In this document: one piece after another, positions 26,821-34,328 of the stretch
How positions within the stretch are numbered: position 1 is the stretch's first letter
Layout of the letters: each line of letters opens with the position of its first letter
NCBI GenBank assembly: GCA_021801795.1
Contig: JAJYXR010000004.1
Span: forward strand, 1-64,000
Reading direction: 5' to 3'
DNA from: Actinomycetes bacterium
GTDB lineage: Bacteria > Actinomycetota > Acidimicrobiia > Acidimicrobiales > JAJYXR01
DNA length: 64,000 bases
Notes under the pieces: generated by a model
What the model was told of the DNA's origin: nothing
What the model saw: the letters and a program-made list of their open reading frames with translations, nothing else
Database searches by the model: none
Translations under genes and position numbers: made by a program

Positions 26821-28065
26821 ATGCCTATCAGCACCGAGCGTGCGTGGCCCGCAGGTTGCTCTAGCCTGGCCGGGGTAGATCCCGATCGCTTCACGGCGGT
26901 GGCCGCGCTCCTAGAGGTCGCCAATCACGAGCACCGCCTGGCGCTCAGCGCCGCCCGTCCCGGTCGTCGCCGTGCTCCAGGCGGGGGATGCAAGTCCCGT
27001 CCCTACGAGGTCCAGCTCGCCTACGTACTCGATCAGGCAGTGCGTCACACGAGCCTGCGTGCCGCGGCTGGCGAATACGGCATCTCGCCCCATTCCCTGG
27101 CCGCCTACCGCCGACACCTCGAGGACCTGCTCCGTGGTGGCGTGCGCCTTCCCCACACCAGGCGCACCGCTTCCTCGCTCGACGATCTCCTCGCCTATCT
27201 CGGCCTCCCACATCCGAAGATCAGGCGCAGTCCGCCGCCATCCTGGAAGCCGCCGCCAAAGACCGGCCCCGGCCAGTGGAGACGGTACGCGAGCCGCCGG
27301 CGTGGGCCTCCGCGCAAGGCGTGGATCGGGGCGCTGGAGGCCTTGGCCTTCCGCACCGAAGAGCGCGACACGGTGGATCGTGAGCTCGCTGAGAGGGTGG
27401 CGAGCCTTCGTGCCGAGGGCTACTCCTGGCGTGCAATCGGGGAGGAGACCAGGCAGCGCTGGCAGTGGCTCTACCACCGCTATCGCCACGGCACGCCTCG
27501 CCGCCCGCCGAACTGGCGCCGTCATCGCATAACTGCCACGTCCTACTATTTGGCGATCGCTGCCCTGGTAGAGCACGCTAGTGACCACGGCGCGACCGAA
27601 GCGCAGATCGCGAACGCTCTCGAGCTCACGGTATCGGGCCTTCGCCATTGGTTTCCGGACCTCCGACGGACACCAAGCACGTCACCCTATGCCAAACCAC
27701 CTCCGAGCAAGCCACCTCCGAGCAAGCCAGCTCCGAGCAAGCCACCTCCGAGCAAGCCACTGCCTGCTCGCCCAGCCACGGACTGGAAAGCCCTCGCCGA
27801 GGCCGTCCGGGTGGAGGATCCCGACGCGATCCGCCGTGCAGAGAAGATCTGCGGCGACCTCAGCCTCAGGCAGGCGTTGCCGTGGATGGATGAGGGTCAT
27901 GACCCGACCGAGGCGTCCGGCGTCGCGAAGTGCGGTTTCACCCCGGCGATCTGGCAGTGGATCTGCGAGACCCGCGGACCCACGTCCCCTGTGGCCGTCG
28001 CGGAGTCGATCCGCAGAGGAACGCTCCTGCTTCCCGACGAGCTCGGCGGGCTCATCGATCCCTGA
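26821..28065 (+). CDS. HTH-rich putative DNA-binding protein with Pro-Ser-Lys linker
   Basis: About 414 residues from ATG 26821, chosen because it sits six bases after a TAATAT box; a GTG two codons earlier is possible. Three helix-turn-helix-like segments are visible: TSLRAAAGEYGISPHSLAAY (about residues 77-97), SWRAIGEETRQRWQWLYHRY (about 202-222) and ATEAQIANALELTVSGLRHW (about 260-280). A proline-rich basic stretch (about 137-165) and a five-residue repeat PPPSK (about 292-312) act as linkers. The C-terminal 90 residues are mixed. It is transcribed away from the AbrB-recombinase operon. No family recognised; a regulator or replication/partition-type protein of the element is inferred. Confidence 0.6.
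   Translation: MPISTERAWPAGCSSLAGVDPDRFTAVAALLEVANHEHRLALSAARPGRRRAPGGGCKSRPYEVQLAYVLDQAVRHTSLRAAAGEYGISPHSLAAYRRHLEDLLRGGVRLPHTRRTASSLDDLLAYLGLPHPKIRRSPPPSWKPPPKTGPGQWRRYASRRRGPPRKAWIGALEALAFRTEERDTVDRELAERVASLRAEGYSWRAIGEETRQRWQWLYHRYRHGTPRRPPNWRRHRITATSYYLAIAALVEHASDHGATEAQIANALELTVSGLRHWFPDLRRTPSTSPYAKPPPSKPPPSKPAPSKPPPSKPLPARPATDWKALAEAVRVEDPDAIRRAEKICGDLSLRQALPWMDEGHDPTEASGVAKCGFTPAIWQWICETRGPTSPVAVAESIRRGTLLLPDELGGLIDP
27697..27756 (+). repeat. Four tandem 15-bp repeats coding PPPSK-like units
   Basis: Unit ccacctccgagcaag occurs at 27697, 27712, 27727 (one substitution) and 27742. Because 15 is a multiple of three, copy-number change would lengthen or shorten the linker without frameshift. 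Confidence 0.9.
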
Positions 28066-28109
28066 GGCCGAGCACCACGTTCCAGGTAGCGACCGCCAGC
28101 ACCCGAGGG

Positions 28110-28130
28110 CCTGAGCGACCCAAGCTCAGG
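28110..28130. terminator. Hairpin between convergent genes
   Basis: cctgagc (28110-28116) and gctcagg (28124-28130) form a 7-bp stem with a 7-base loop in the gap between the HTH-rich gene and the recombinase stop at 28126. There is no T-run on either strand, so bidirectional termination is only possible, not shown. Confidence 0.35.
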
Positions 28131-29163
28131 TGGCGAGCGGGTGGGGCTCTCCGGTGAGACGTGCCACCGCGGCTGCGACCTCGTGGATGCTCGCCTTGGT
28201 GTAGGTGCCCGTCGTGCCCCGACCAGCCTCGGCATGTCCGAGGAAGGCACTGGCGACCGCCTGGCCCGCCAGGCGCTCGATGGCGGTGCCTGCAGTGTGA
28301 CGCAGCACATGTGCGCAGAGTCCCATGCGCTCGGCCCAGGCGAGCGCACCCTGGAGCTGGGAAAAGAGCGTGTTGTAGTGCCGGCGGGTGAGCGGGCGCC
28401 CGGCACGTGCTGGCGGGTCGGGCGTGGCGTAGCGGAACACCGGGTCCCTCGGCCCTGTCGCACCGCGGCTCTCGCCATGCGCGACCAGCGCCTGGAAGAG
28501 GCTCGCCGAGATGGGCTGCTCGCGCGATCTCTCGAACTTCTCGTGAAGCCAGATGGTCTGTCGGAGAGGATCGAGGTCGCCGAGGCAGAGCCCGATCGCC
28601 CCGGCGCGCCGAGCGCCGGACTCGAGGTGGAAGCGCACGAGCAGCATGTCGAGCTCGGGGTCCCTGCTCACCACGCCGAGCGCATCCCAGAGCTCTTCGA
28701 GCTCGGCTGCGCAGAGCGCGCGCCGGCGGCTCGGATGCCGGCGCGGTTTCTCCAGCTCTCCTGCGGGATCGAAGGCGACGAGACGTGCCTTTCGGGCCCG
28801 GCGGTAAAGCGCTCGCAGCGCTGCCACGCAGTTCTCCTCGGCAGAGCGCCCGCTGCATCCCGGCCGGCGCCTTCGCGCCCTTCGACCGGCTTCGGCGACG
28901 ATCTCTGCGAGGTCATCGACGTCGAGGTCGCCGAGGTGCCGCTCCCCGTGGCATTCGACGAGAAGGCGCCAGTGGGTCGCGTAGGTGGCCCTGGTGCTCT
29001 CCTTGTACTGGGTCTCGATGCGGGCTACGTACTGGGCGAGGGTCGGACCGGGCTCGTCTGCCGAGAGACCCGTGGTAACCAAGGAGAGGAGGTCCTCTGG
29101 GCTGATCCCCGCCAGGGCAAGCTGCTCGGCCAGGGCCCGCGCGCGTAGAGCGTCGGTCGTCAT
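28126..29163 (-). CDS. XerC/D-like tyrosine recombinase next to tRNA-Leu
   Basis: 345 residues, ATG at 29163 overlapping the stop of the AbrB-like gene as ATGA. Residues about 38-130 form the core-binding domain and 145-345 the catalytic domain with R185 (ESGARRAGAI), K209 (LHEKFERS), H285-x-x-R288 (HVLRHT), H310 (FLGHAE) and nucleophile Y321 (GTYTKAS). It is the recombinase nearest the tRNA-Leu attachment site, so it is the best candidate for the enzyme that integrates the element there. A six-residue insertion between H310 and Y321 (AEAGRGTTG) is slightly longer than in the paralogue at 25138. Confidence 0.88.
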   Translation of the reverse strand: MTTDALRARALAEQLALAGISPEDLLSLVTTGLSADEPGPTLAQYVARIETQYKESTRATYATHWRLLVECHGERHLGDLDVDDLAEIVAEAGRRARRRRPGCSGRSAEENCVAALRALYRRARKARLVAFDPAGELEKPRRHPSRRRALCAAELEELWDALGVVSRDPELDMLLVRFHLESGARRAGAIGLCLGDLDPLRQTIWLHEKFERSREQPISASLFQALVAHGESRGATGPRDPVFRYATPDPPARAGRPLTRRHYNTLFSQLQGALAWAERMGLCAHVLRHTAGTAIERLAGQAVASAFLGHAEAGRGTTGTYTKASIHEVAAAVARLTGEPHPLAT

Positions 29164-29615
29164 GGCCGCCTCATTCCACCAGGCGCCGAGAGCGCAGCGT
29201 CGACGAGGTCCTCGACCACCCGGTCCGAGGCTGCGACGAGCAGGCCGCTGGTAGCGTCGGCTCCGAGCAGGACGCGCCCTCGCACCCGGAGGCCGAGCCG
29301 CACCCGGATGCCGGCGGGGATCCGGAGCCGACCAGAGGGGTCGATCCGCATCGCCATCGCGCCGGTGGGCGCACGGTCTTGCACGACGGGATCATCCACA
29401 CCGGCGATCTCTCGTTGGGAGGTGAGAGAGACCACCAGCCAGCCGGCCTTCGAGCTGGCGCTCAAGAGCGCTGGGGCTGGCCAGCCGAGCAGCTCGCGAA
29501 GTTCTCCGAGGTGGACCCGGCCCGCTGCGTCGAGGCTCTTTATCTGGAGCATCCAGCGCTCGGGTCTTCGGGCGAGGGTCTCGGGCAGGCCACAGAGCGC
29601 GCCTATCTCGGTCAC
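29160..29615 (-). CDS. Tandem AbrB/SpoVT-like DNA-binding protein
   Basis: The frame is open from inside the tRNA-Leu gene, so the start is uncertain; GTG 29615 (151 residues) or ATG 29552 (130 residues) are the likely choices, neither with a strong ribosome binding site. Two AbrB-like segments are visible: IKSLDAAGRVHLGELRELLG and MRIDPSGRLRIPAGIRVRLG, the second a close match to the SpoVT/AbrB consensus. Coupled by ATGA to the downstream recombinase, exactly as in the pair at 25138-26579. Regulation of the recombinase or architectural binding at the att site is inferred. Confidence 0.6.
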   Translation of the reverse strand: MTEIGALCGLPETLARRPERWMLQIKSLDAAGRVHLGELRELLGWPAPALLSASSKAGWLVVSLTSQREIAGVDDPVVQDRAPTGAMAMRIDPSGRLRIPAGIRVRLGLRVRGRVLLGADATSGLLVAASDRVVEDLVDAALSAPGGMRRP

Positions 29616-29809
29616 CGGTGACTGCGAGCGCGTCCCCGGCGGGTTTTCGCTGGAGTCGAACGCTCCTGCGAACGCTCCTGTGCCCGGTGGATCGCCGGCG
29701 GCAGGCGCTGGCCAGCCGGTCTGCTCTGACACGCTGGCGTGGGAATTCCCACCGGTGTCAGGAAAATAGCCCTCTGGCACTCCTATGTGGGCAGCGACCC
29801 ACTGAGCGG

Positions 29810-29893
29810 TGTCGGAGGGGGGACTTGAACCCCCACGCCCTTGCGGGCACCAGCCCCTCAAGCTGGCGCGTCTGCCTATTCCGCCACTCCGAC
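29810..29893 (-). tRNA. tRNA-Leu (anticodon GAG)
   Basis: Minus-strand cloverleaf: acceptor GTCGGAG/CTCCGAC, long variable arm (class II, as for Leu/Ser), anticodon stem CCAGC/GCTGG with loop TTGAGGG giving anticodon GAG, and T arm GGGGG-TTCAAGT-CCCCC. Discriminator base A (position 29810). The next bases are CCG, so the terminal CCA is not fully encoded. It reads CTC/CTT codons. Its 3' end faces the recombinase module, which fits use as an attachment site. Confidence 0.95.
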
Positions 29894-29944
29894 GGGTGGC
29901 GCAGGCCACTGAGCCTGTGCTGGAGGCATGCTAGCGCGCCGCGA

Positions 29945-31729
29945 CTAACCAGCCGCGCGCGTCGGTCGTGTGGGAAGGACGGACCAGGAAAGGAGACCCC
30001 AGAGCGGCCCCGACCCGGAGCGGACCACGCTGATCCCCGATATCTGAGCAGACCAGGCTGCCAGCTGGGGTTCGGCGAAGAGCGGCAGGGTGGGCATGTC
30101 GGTCCATAGCAGTGAGTCGATGGACTGGTAGGTCGACTCGGCGTGACCGGGCGAGAGCTCCTGGGCAGCCTGGGCGAAGAGGAGGTTCAGCTGGGGATCG
30201 TCGACTCCGCCGAGGTCGGCGAAGCCACCTGGACCAGCCCCGGCATCCTTCGGCGTGAAGGCATTGCGCATGAGGGTCGGGAAGGCGCTGGTGGGCACGG
30301 GGACGATGGCGAGGCTGTAGCTCCCGCTGGCAAGAGCGGTCCTGAGGGCTGCCAGGTCGGTCACTGGCGAAGGGACGATATGGAGTCCCGCGGAGTCGAG
30401 CTGCGACGCGACCGCGTTGGCAGCGAAGGCGGCGAACGGGTCACTCGCAGGCCAGATGAGGCTGAGGCTGAGCGGCACCCCGGCTGACATCCAGGTCCCA
30501 GAGGAGCTGGTGGCGAGGCCGGCAGCGATGAGATCCCTGGTGGCGCGCGCTGGCTTGGCGTGGTGGAAGCCGGCCGCATCCTCTTCGTAGTCGACACCGC
30601 CAGGTGCGACCAGGTGGTCGTCTGCCTCCGAGACGCCAAGTCCACCCAGTCCGCCCACCTGAGCGACTAGGGCAGACCGGTGGATGAAGTGGGCGATTCC
30701 ACGCCTGACAAGAGGGGCGGAGAGGATGGGACTGTGGGTGTTGAAGACGAGCTGGACCACCGTGGAGCCCGAATGCACCGCGCTGTCCAGGAGTGGCTGG
30801 GCGCTTATCTTCGACAGCAGGGCGGGACCGAAGGAGTAGGTCGAGTCGACCTGCAGGTCGCCAGCAGGAGGGGTGACGCTGAAGCTCCCCCCCGCAGCCC
30901 CCTCGCTGGCATTGGACTCGACGAAGGCGATCTGGCCTACAGGTGGTGGACTCCCCCACCAGCGGGGGTTCGGCCTCAGAAGAATCCCGCCAGTAGCACT
31001 CCAGGATGCGATCTCGAAGGGCCCGCCGGAGACCTTCGTCGCATCGCCGACAGGTCCGAGAGCGTTGGCCGGCACCACTCCGGGTGACTCCAGCAGGTGG
31101 GCAGGCAGGAGGTCGGAGAAGAGGCTTTCCCAGTCGGCGAATGGTGTCCTGAACACCACGGTGACCGTCCGGCCACCCCCGGAGCCGGTGACCGAGGAGA
31201 TGTCCCGGTACCCCAGGGTGGAGACCGGGGAGTCCTCAGGACCGGAGTTCCCCGCCAGGGCCGCATCGGCCAGGGATCGGCCGGTCTTCCAGGCGTATAT
31301 GAAGTCGGCGGCGCTGATGGGTACCCCGTCGGACCAGGTGGCCCCCTGGGCGATCTGGTAGACGACCGTCTGGGGGGCGAGGCTCACCACCGAGGCGCTG
31401 GTCACCACGTCGGAGTCCAGCGTGGGGGTCGATCCCGGCCCTACCTGGAAGGCCCCCGGCAGGACGAGCGAGGCGATCATCCTCGCCACCTGGCTGTCCC
31501 CGGCCACCACATGGGTGTCTAAGGTGCTCGGGAGGCGGTCGACCATGACCCGGAGGGCTGGTGGACCCAGATGGGCCGGTGGTGATGCAGGTGCGCGCGC
31601 CGATGCCAGTAGAGAAGGCGCCGGCCCGCCTGCCGCAGGGCCACAGAGAGCCAGGCCGCACAGAGACAGGAGGCCGGCCAGCCAGGCGAGGCTCCGGCCG
31701 CTCGAAGCCACCGGCGGCCGCAGCGTCAC
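29945..31729 (-). CDS. Family 5 (peptide/oligopeptide-type) extracellular solute-binding protein
   Basis: 594 residues from GTG 31729, which overlaps the secG stop as GTGA; the longer frame upstream covers secG and is not used. The N-terminus has a Sec signal-like hydrophobic segment (SLAWLAGLLSLCGLALCG, about residues 13-30); cysteines are present but no strict lipobox. Mature protein shows the SBP_bac_5 fold pattern, e.g. GATWSDGVPISAADFIYAWK, and later the typical ALVAQVGGLGG/IVPVPTSAFP-like lobes. Such proteins bind peptides or related solutes for ABC import. No permease or ATPase genes are adjacent; it ends the glycolysis-secG run, so it may be an orphan or sensor subunit. Confidence 0.82.
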   Translation of the reverse strand: MTLRPPVASSGRSLAWLAGLLSLCGLALCGPAAGGPAPSLLASARAPASPPAHLGPPALRVMVDRLPSTLDTHVVAGDSQVARMIASLVLPGAFQVGPGSTPTLDSDVVTSASVVSLAPQTVVYQIAQGATWSDGVPISAADFIYAWKTGRSLADAALAGNSGPEDSPVSTLGYRDISSVTGSGGGRTVTVVFRTPFADWESLFSDLLPAHLLESPGVVPANALGPVGDATKVSGGPFEIASWSATGGILLRPNPRWWGSPPPVGQIAFVESNASEGAAGGSFSVTPPAGDLQVDSTYSFGPALLSKISAQPLLDSAVHSGSTVVQLVFNTHSPILSAPLVRRGIAHFIHRSALVAQVGGLGGLGVSEADDHLVAPGGVDYEEDAAGFHHAKPARATRDLIAAGLATSSSGTWMSAGVPLSLSLIWPASDPFAAFAANAVASQLDSAGLHIVPSPVTDLAALRTALASGSYSLAIVPVPTSAFPTLMRNAFTPKDAGAGPGGFADLGGVDDPQLNLLFAQAAQELSPGHAESTYQSIDSLLWTDMPTLPLFAEPQLAAWSAQISGISVVRSGSGPLWGLLSWSVLPTRPTRAAG

Positions 31730-31956
31730 TGAAGGCGAAGGGCGAGGGTGATGGTGGTGAAGGTGAAGATCACGGCTGCCGTGATCGTGATCCGGTCCAG
31801 GTTCCTCTCGACCACGGTGGATCCCGCAGCTACCTGGCCCATCGATCCACCGAACATGTCCGAGAGCCCACCGCCTTTGCCCGAGTGGAGAAGGATGAGG
31901 ACTATGAGGCCGAGTGACACGATTACCTGCAGGACGACGAAGACAATGGTTAGCAC
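31726..31956 (-). CDS. secG: Protein translocase subunit SecG
   Basis: 76 residues, GTG start at 31956 with GGAAGGA seven bases upstream. Two transmembrane helices (about 1-23 and 53-75) flank the conserved cytoplasmic loop with GKGGGLSDMFGG. SecG assists SecYEG protein export. Position after tpiA is the usual actinobacterial arrangement. Confidence 0.95.
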   Translation of the reverse strand: MLTIVFVVLQVIVSLGLIVLILLHSGKGGGLSDMFGGSMGQVAAGSTVVERNLDRITITAAVIFTFTTITLALRLQ

Positions 31957-32031
31957 CGCGCGTTCCTTCCGGATATGCCCCCGAGGCCTGCCGAGCCAAG
32001 GGGAGTACAGGGGATGATGGCTGGTAAGAAG

Positions 32032-32943
32032 CTATCGCGCCCGGCGGCCCGGTGTAGGCACGCGCAGACGCCTGGCATCCATGACCGCTTCCACGATGCC
32101 CGCGAAGCTGGCACCGTCGAGGCTAGCCCCGCCCACTAGCAGCCCGTCGACATCAGCCTGCGCCACCAGCTCCCCTGCATTAGCCGGTGTCACCGACCCG
32201 CCGTAGAGCACCCGGACGCCCTCGCCGACCAGGTCGCCGGAGGTCTCCTGCAGGGCCTCGCGCGCTGCCAGGCAGCCTGCGGAGGCATCGGCACCCGAGG
32301 CTGCCCTGCCGGTGCCGATGGCCCATATCGGTTCGTATGCGACCACCACCCGGGCGGCCAGCTCGGGGCCGAGCGGTCCTACGCTCCCACGGATCTGGGA
32401 AGCGATCCGTTCGCCCGCCAGGCCCGAGTCGTGCTCTTCCTCGGTCTCCCCGACGCAGACGATCGGCGTCATCCCCTGCGCGAGGACCGCCGCCGACTTC
32501 TTCGCGACCTGCTCGTCGGTCTCTGCGAACAGGCGCCTGCGCTCGGAGTGCCCGACGATGACATATGCGACCCCGAGGTGCGCGAGCATCCCTGCGCTGA
32601 CCTCCCCGGTGAAGGCGCCCTGGTCCTCCCAGTGGCAGTTCTGGGCACCCAGTAACAGCGGCAGACCGCGATCTGCCAGCGCGGCCTGGACCGACCTGAG
32701 GTCCGTGAATGGTGGGTGGACCGACACGTCGAGGGCCTCCAGGATCCCCGGCGCGAGGCGCATTCCTATGTCCTGGACAGTTCGGATCGCCTGGACGTGG
32801 TCATGGTGCATCTTCCAGTTGCCGGCCACCAGCACCCGTCGCCCCGGCTTCCCAGCACCGCCAGCGCGCGTTCTGGCTACCGAGCGCTCTGTGGTCGCGG
32901 GCTCCGTGTCCTGGGGATCCTGGCTCATCGATCGGCCTGTCAC
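32032..32943 (-). CDS. tpiA: Triosephosphate isomerase
   Basis: 303 residues from GTG 32943, overlapping the pgk stop as GTGA; an ATG at 32928 is an alternative. It interconverts dihydroxyacetone phosphate and glyceraldehyde 3-phosphate in the cytosol. Catalytic residues are in the expected places: K in GNWKMHHDH, H in VGHSERRRLF, E in YEPIWAIGTG, and the phosphate loop YGGSVTPANAGEL. The protein is about 45 residues longer than typical because of an N-terminal extension rich in polar residues (about 1-35). Confidence 0.96.
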   Translation of the reverse strand: MTGRSMSQDPQDTEPATTERSVARTRAGGAGKPGRRVLVAGNWKMHHDHVQAIRTVQDIGMRLAPGILEALDVSVHPPFTDLRSVQAALADRGLPLLLGAQNCHWEDQGAFTGEVSAGMLAHLGVAYVIVGHSERRRLFAETDEQVAKKSAAVLAQGMTPIVCVGETEEEHDSGLAGERIASQIRGSVGPLGPELAARVVVAYEPIWAIGTGRAASGADASAGCLAAREALQETSGDLVGEGVRVLYGGSVTPANAGELVAQADVDGLLVGGASLDGASFAGIVEAVMDARRLRVPTPGRRAR

Positions 32944-34316
32944 TTATCGAGACCGGGGACTTCGCTCCCCCTCGCATGGGGGGGGTTGCCGGCATGGGGG
33001 GGCTGCTGGCATGACGGGGCTGCTGGCATGACGGGGCTGCTGGCGTGGGGGGGCCCCTCGGATCCGGGCCTAGCGTTCGGCGCATGGCGTAGGGCATCCA
33101 GCCCGGGGAGGTCGCCGAACTCCAGGAGCTCCAGGGACGCTCCACCACCCGTGGAGACGTAACTGACCCGGTCGAAGAGGTCGAGCTTGTCGAGCGCCGC
33201 CACCGAGTCGCCGCCACCCACCACGGAGTAGGCCTTCGAAGAAGCTATGACCTCGGCGAGGTGCCTGGTGCCCTCGGTGAAACGATCGTCCTCGCAGACT
33301 CCCATGGGGCCGTTCCACAGGATGGTAGCCGCACCGGACAGTGCATCTGCATAAGCAGCCCTGGTAGCCGGTCCGATGTCGAGACCGCGCCAGCCGTCGG
33401 GGATGTCACCGGTCACCACCTCCGTGCGACCGGTCTCAGCGCCACCGCTTCCGATGGTCCCGTCGGGCGAGAGCACCACGCTGTCAGTCGGCACCATCAG
33501 CCGGTCGCCTGCGGACTCCATCAGGCACCGGCAGGCATCCACCTGCTCCTCGTCGAGCAGCGATCCGCCGACAGCCAGCCCTCGCGCGGCGAGGAAGGTG
33601 AACGCCATGCCTCCGCCCACCAGGAGCCTGTCGACCTTCCTCAGCAGCGACTCGAGCACCCCCAGCTTGTCGGCCACCTTGCTCCCGCCCACCACCGCCA
33701 CGAAGGGGCGCCGCGGGGAGACCAGCAGACCACCGAGCACCTCTACCTCCTTCTGGACCAGCCGCCCTGCCGCTGATGGAAGGCGCGCCGGCGGACCCAC
33801 CACCGAGCCGTGCGACCGGTGGCATACCCCGAAGGCGTCGTTCACGTAGGCGTCGAAGCCCTTTACCAGCGCGTCGACGAAGGCCGGGTCGTTCGCTTCC
33901 TCGCCGGGATCGAAGCGTAGGTTCTCCATGAGCTCCACTCCCGGCGCCAGCTCCGCCAGGCGCTCGGCGAGCGGGGCGACGACCAGACGGGGATCGAACC
34001 TCCCACGGGGCCTGTCCAGATGCGTGCATGCCGTCACCGACGCTGAGCGCTCGAGCAGCCAGCCTATAGTGGGCATCGCTGCGCGCAACCTGAAGTCGTC
34101 CTCGATGCGGGCCCGAATGACTCCCTCTGGGTCGCCAGCGGAGCTGTCGTAGTGCAGCGGCACGTTGAAGTCCACCCGGACGAGCACCCGCCGGCCCTCG
34201 AGATCGGGCAGATCCTCCAGCAGGGGAAGCCCGGCCATCGGTCCGCTCGGCCCGCCGACTCTGCCTGGCGCGCCATGCGAGGCCGGCGTCCTCGTCCCCG
34301 CGTCGCTCAGCACCAC
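32940..34316 (-). CDS. pgk: Phosphoglycerate kinase
   Basis: 458 residues from GTG 34316, which has GAGGG nine bases upstream; ATG 34238 (432 residues) matches the family N-terminus better (LEGRRVLVRVDFNVPL) but has no ribosome binding site. It transfers phosphate from 1,3-bisphosphoglycerate to ADP. Signatures include RVDFNVPL, CTHLDRPRG, VGGSKVADK and the nucleotide loop VGGGDSVAAL. The last 45 residues are a Pro/Ala/Gly/His-rich extension beyond the normal end of the enzyme, encoded by a 17-bp tandem repeat. The gene sits between gap and tpiA, as usual. Confidence 0.95.
   Translation of the reverse strand: MVLSDAGTRTPASHGAPGRVGGPSGPMAGLPLLEDLPDLEGRRVLVRVDFNVPLHYDSSAGDPEGVIRARIEDDFRLRAAMPTIGWLLERSASVTACTHLDRPRGRFDPRLVVAPLAERLAELAPGVELMENLRFDPGEEANDPAFVDALVKGFDAYVNDAFGVCHRSHGSVVGPPARLPSAAGRLVQKEVEVLGGLLVSPRRPFVAVVGGSKVADKLGVLESLLRKVDRLLVGGGMAFTFLAARGLAVGGSLLDEEQVDACRCLMESAGDRLMVPTDSVVLSPDGTIGSGGAETGRTEVVTGDIPDGWRGLDIGPATRAAYADALSGAATILWNGPMGVCEDDRFTEGTRHLAEVIASSKAYSVVGGGDSVAALDKLDLFDRVSYVSTGGGASLELLEFGDLPGLDALRHAPNARPGSEGPPHASSPVMPAAPSCQQPPHAGNPPHARGSEVPGLDK
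32973..33058. repeat. 17-bp tandem repeat at the end of pgk
   Basis: About five units of 17 bp, best conserved at 32991-33007, 33008-33024 and 33025-33041 (ggcatgacggggctgct). The period is not a multiple of three, so successive units are read in different frames and encode the unusual C-terminal tail of phosphoglycerate kinase. Confidence 0.85.
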
Positions 34317-34328
34317 GTCAGGCGACCC

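Larger units (their letters stand above)
21168..29809. mobile_element. Recombinase-rich integrative module abutting tRNA-Leu
   Basis: Three tyrosine recombinases, two AbrB-like proteins, a small excisionase-like HTH protein and an HTH-rich protein lie together and end next to the 3' end of tRNA-Leu(GAG) at 29,810. This layout matches an island integrated at a tRNA gene. I could not find a second copy of the tRNA 3' end within the window, so the far boundary is undetermined and may be left of position 1, which would include DISARM. The start given is only the first gene of the module. Confidence 0.55.

Noticed and set aside
26972..27532. Alternative frames within the HTH-rich gene, one of which reads like coding sequence around 27,225-27,300
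   Set aside because: I considered two compensating frameshifts, but HTH segments before and after are in the same frame, so a proline-rich linker is the simpler explanation.
1..29809. Second copy of the tRNA-Leu 3' end as the other attachment site
   Set aside because: I read through this span for the T-arm/acceptor sequence and found no convincing match, so no att pair is claimed.
29810..29909. N-terminal extension of the AbrB-like protein through the tRNA
   Set aside because: The open frame crosses tRNA-Leu, which is strongly supported by its cloverleaf, so translation must begin downstream.
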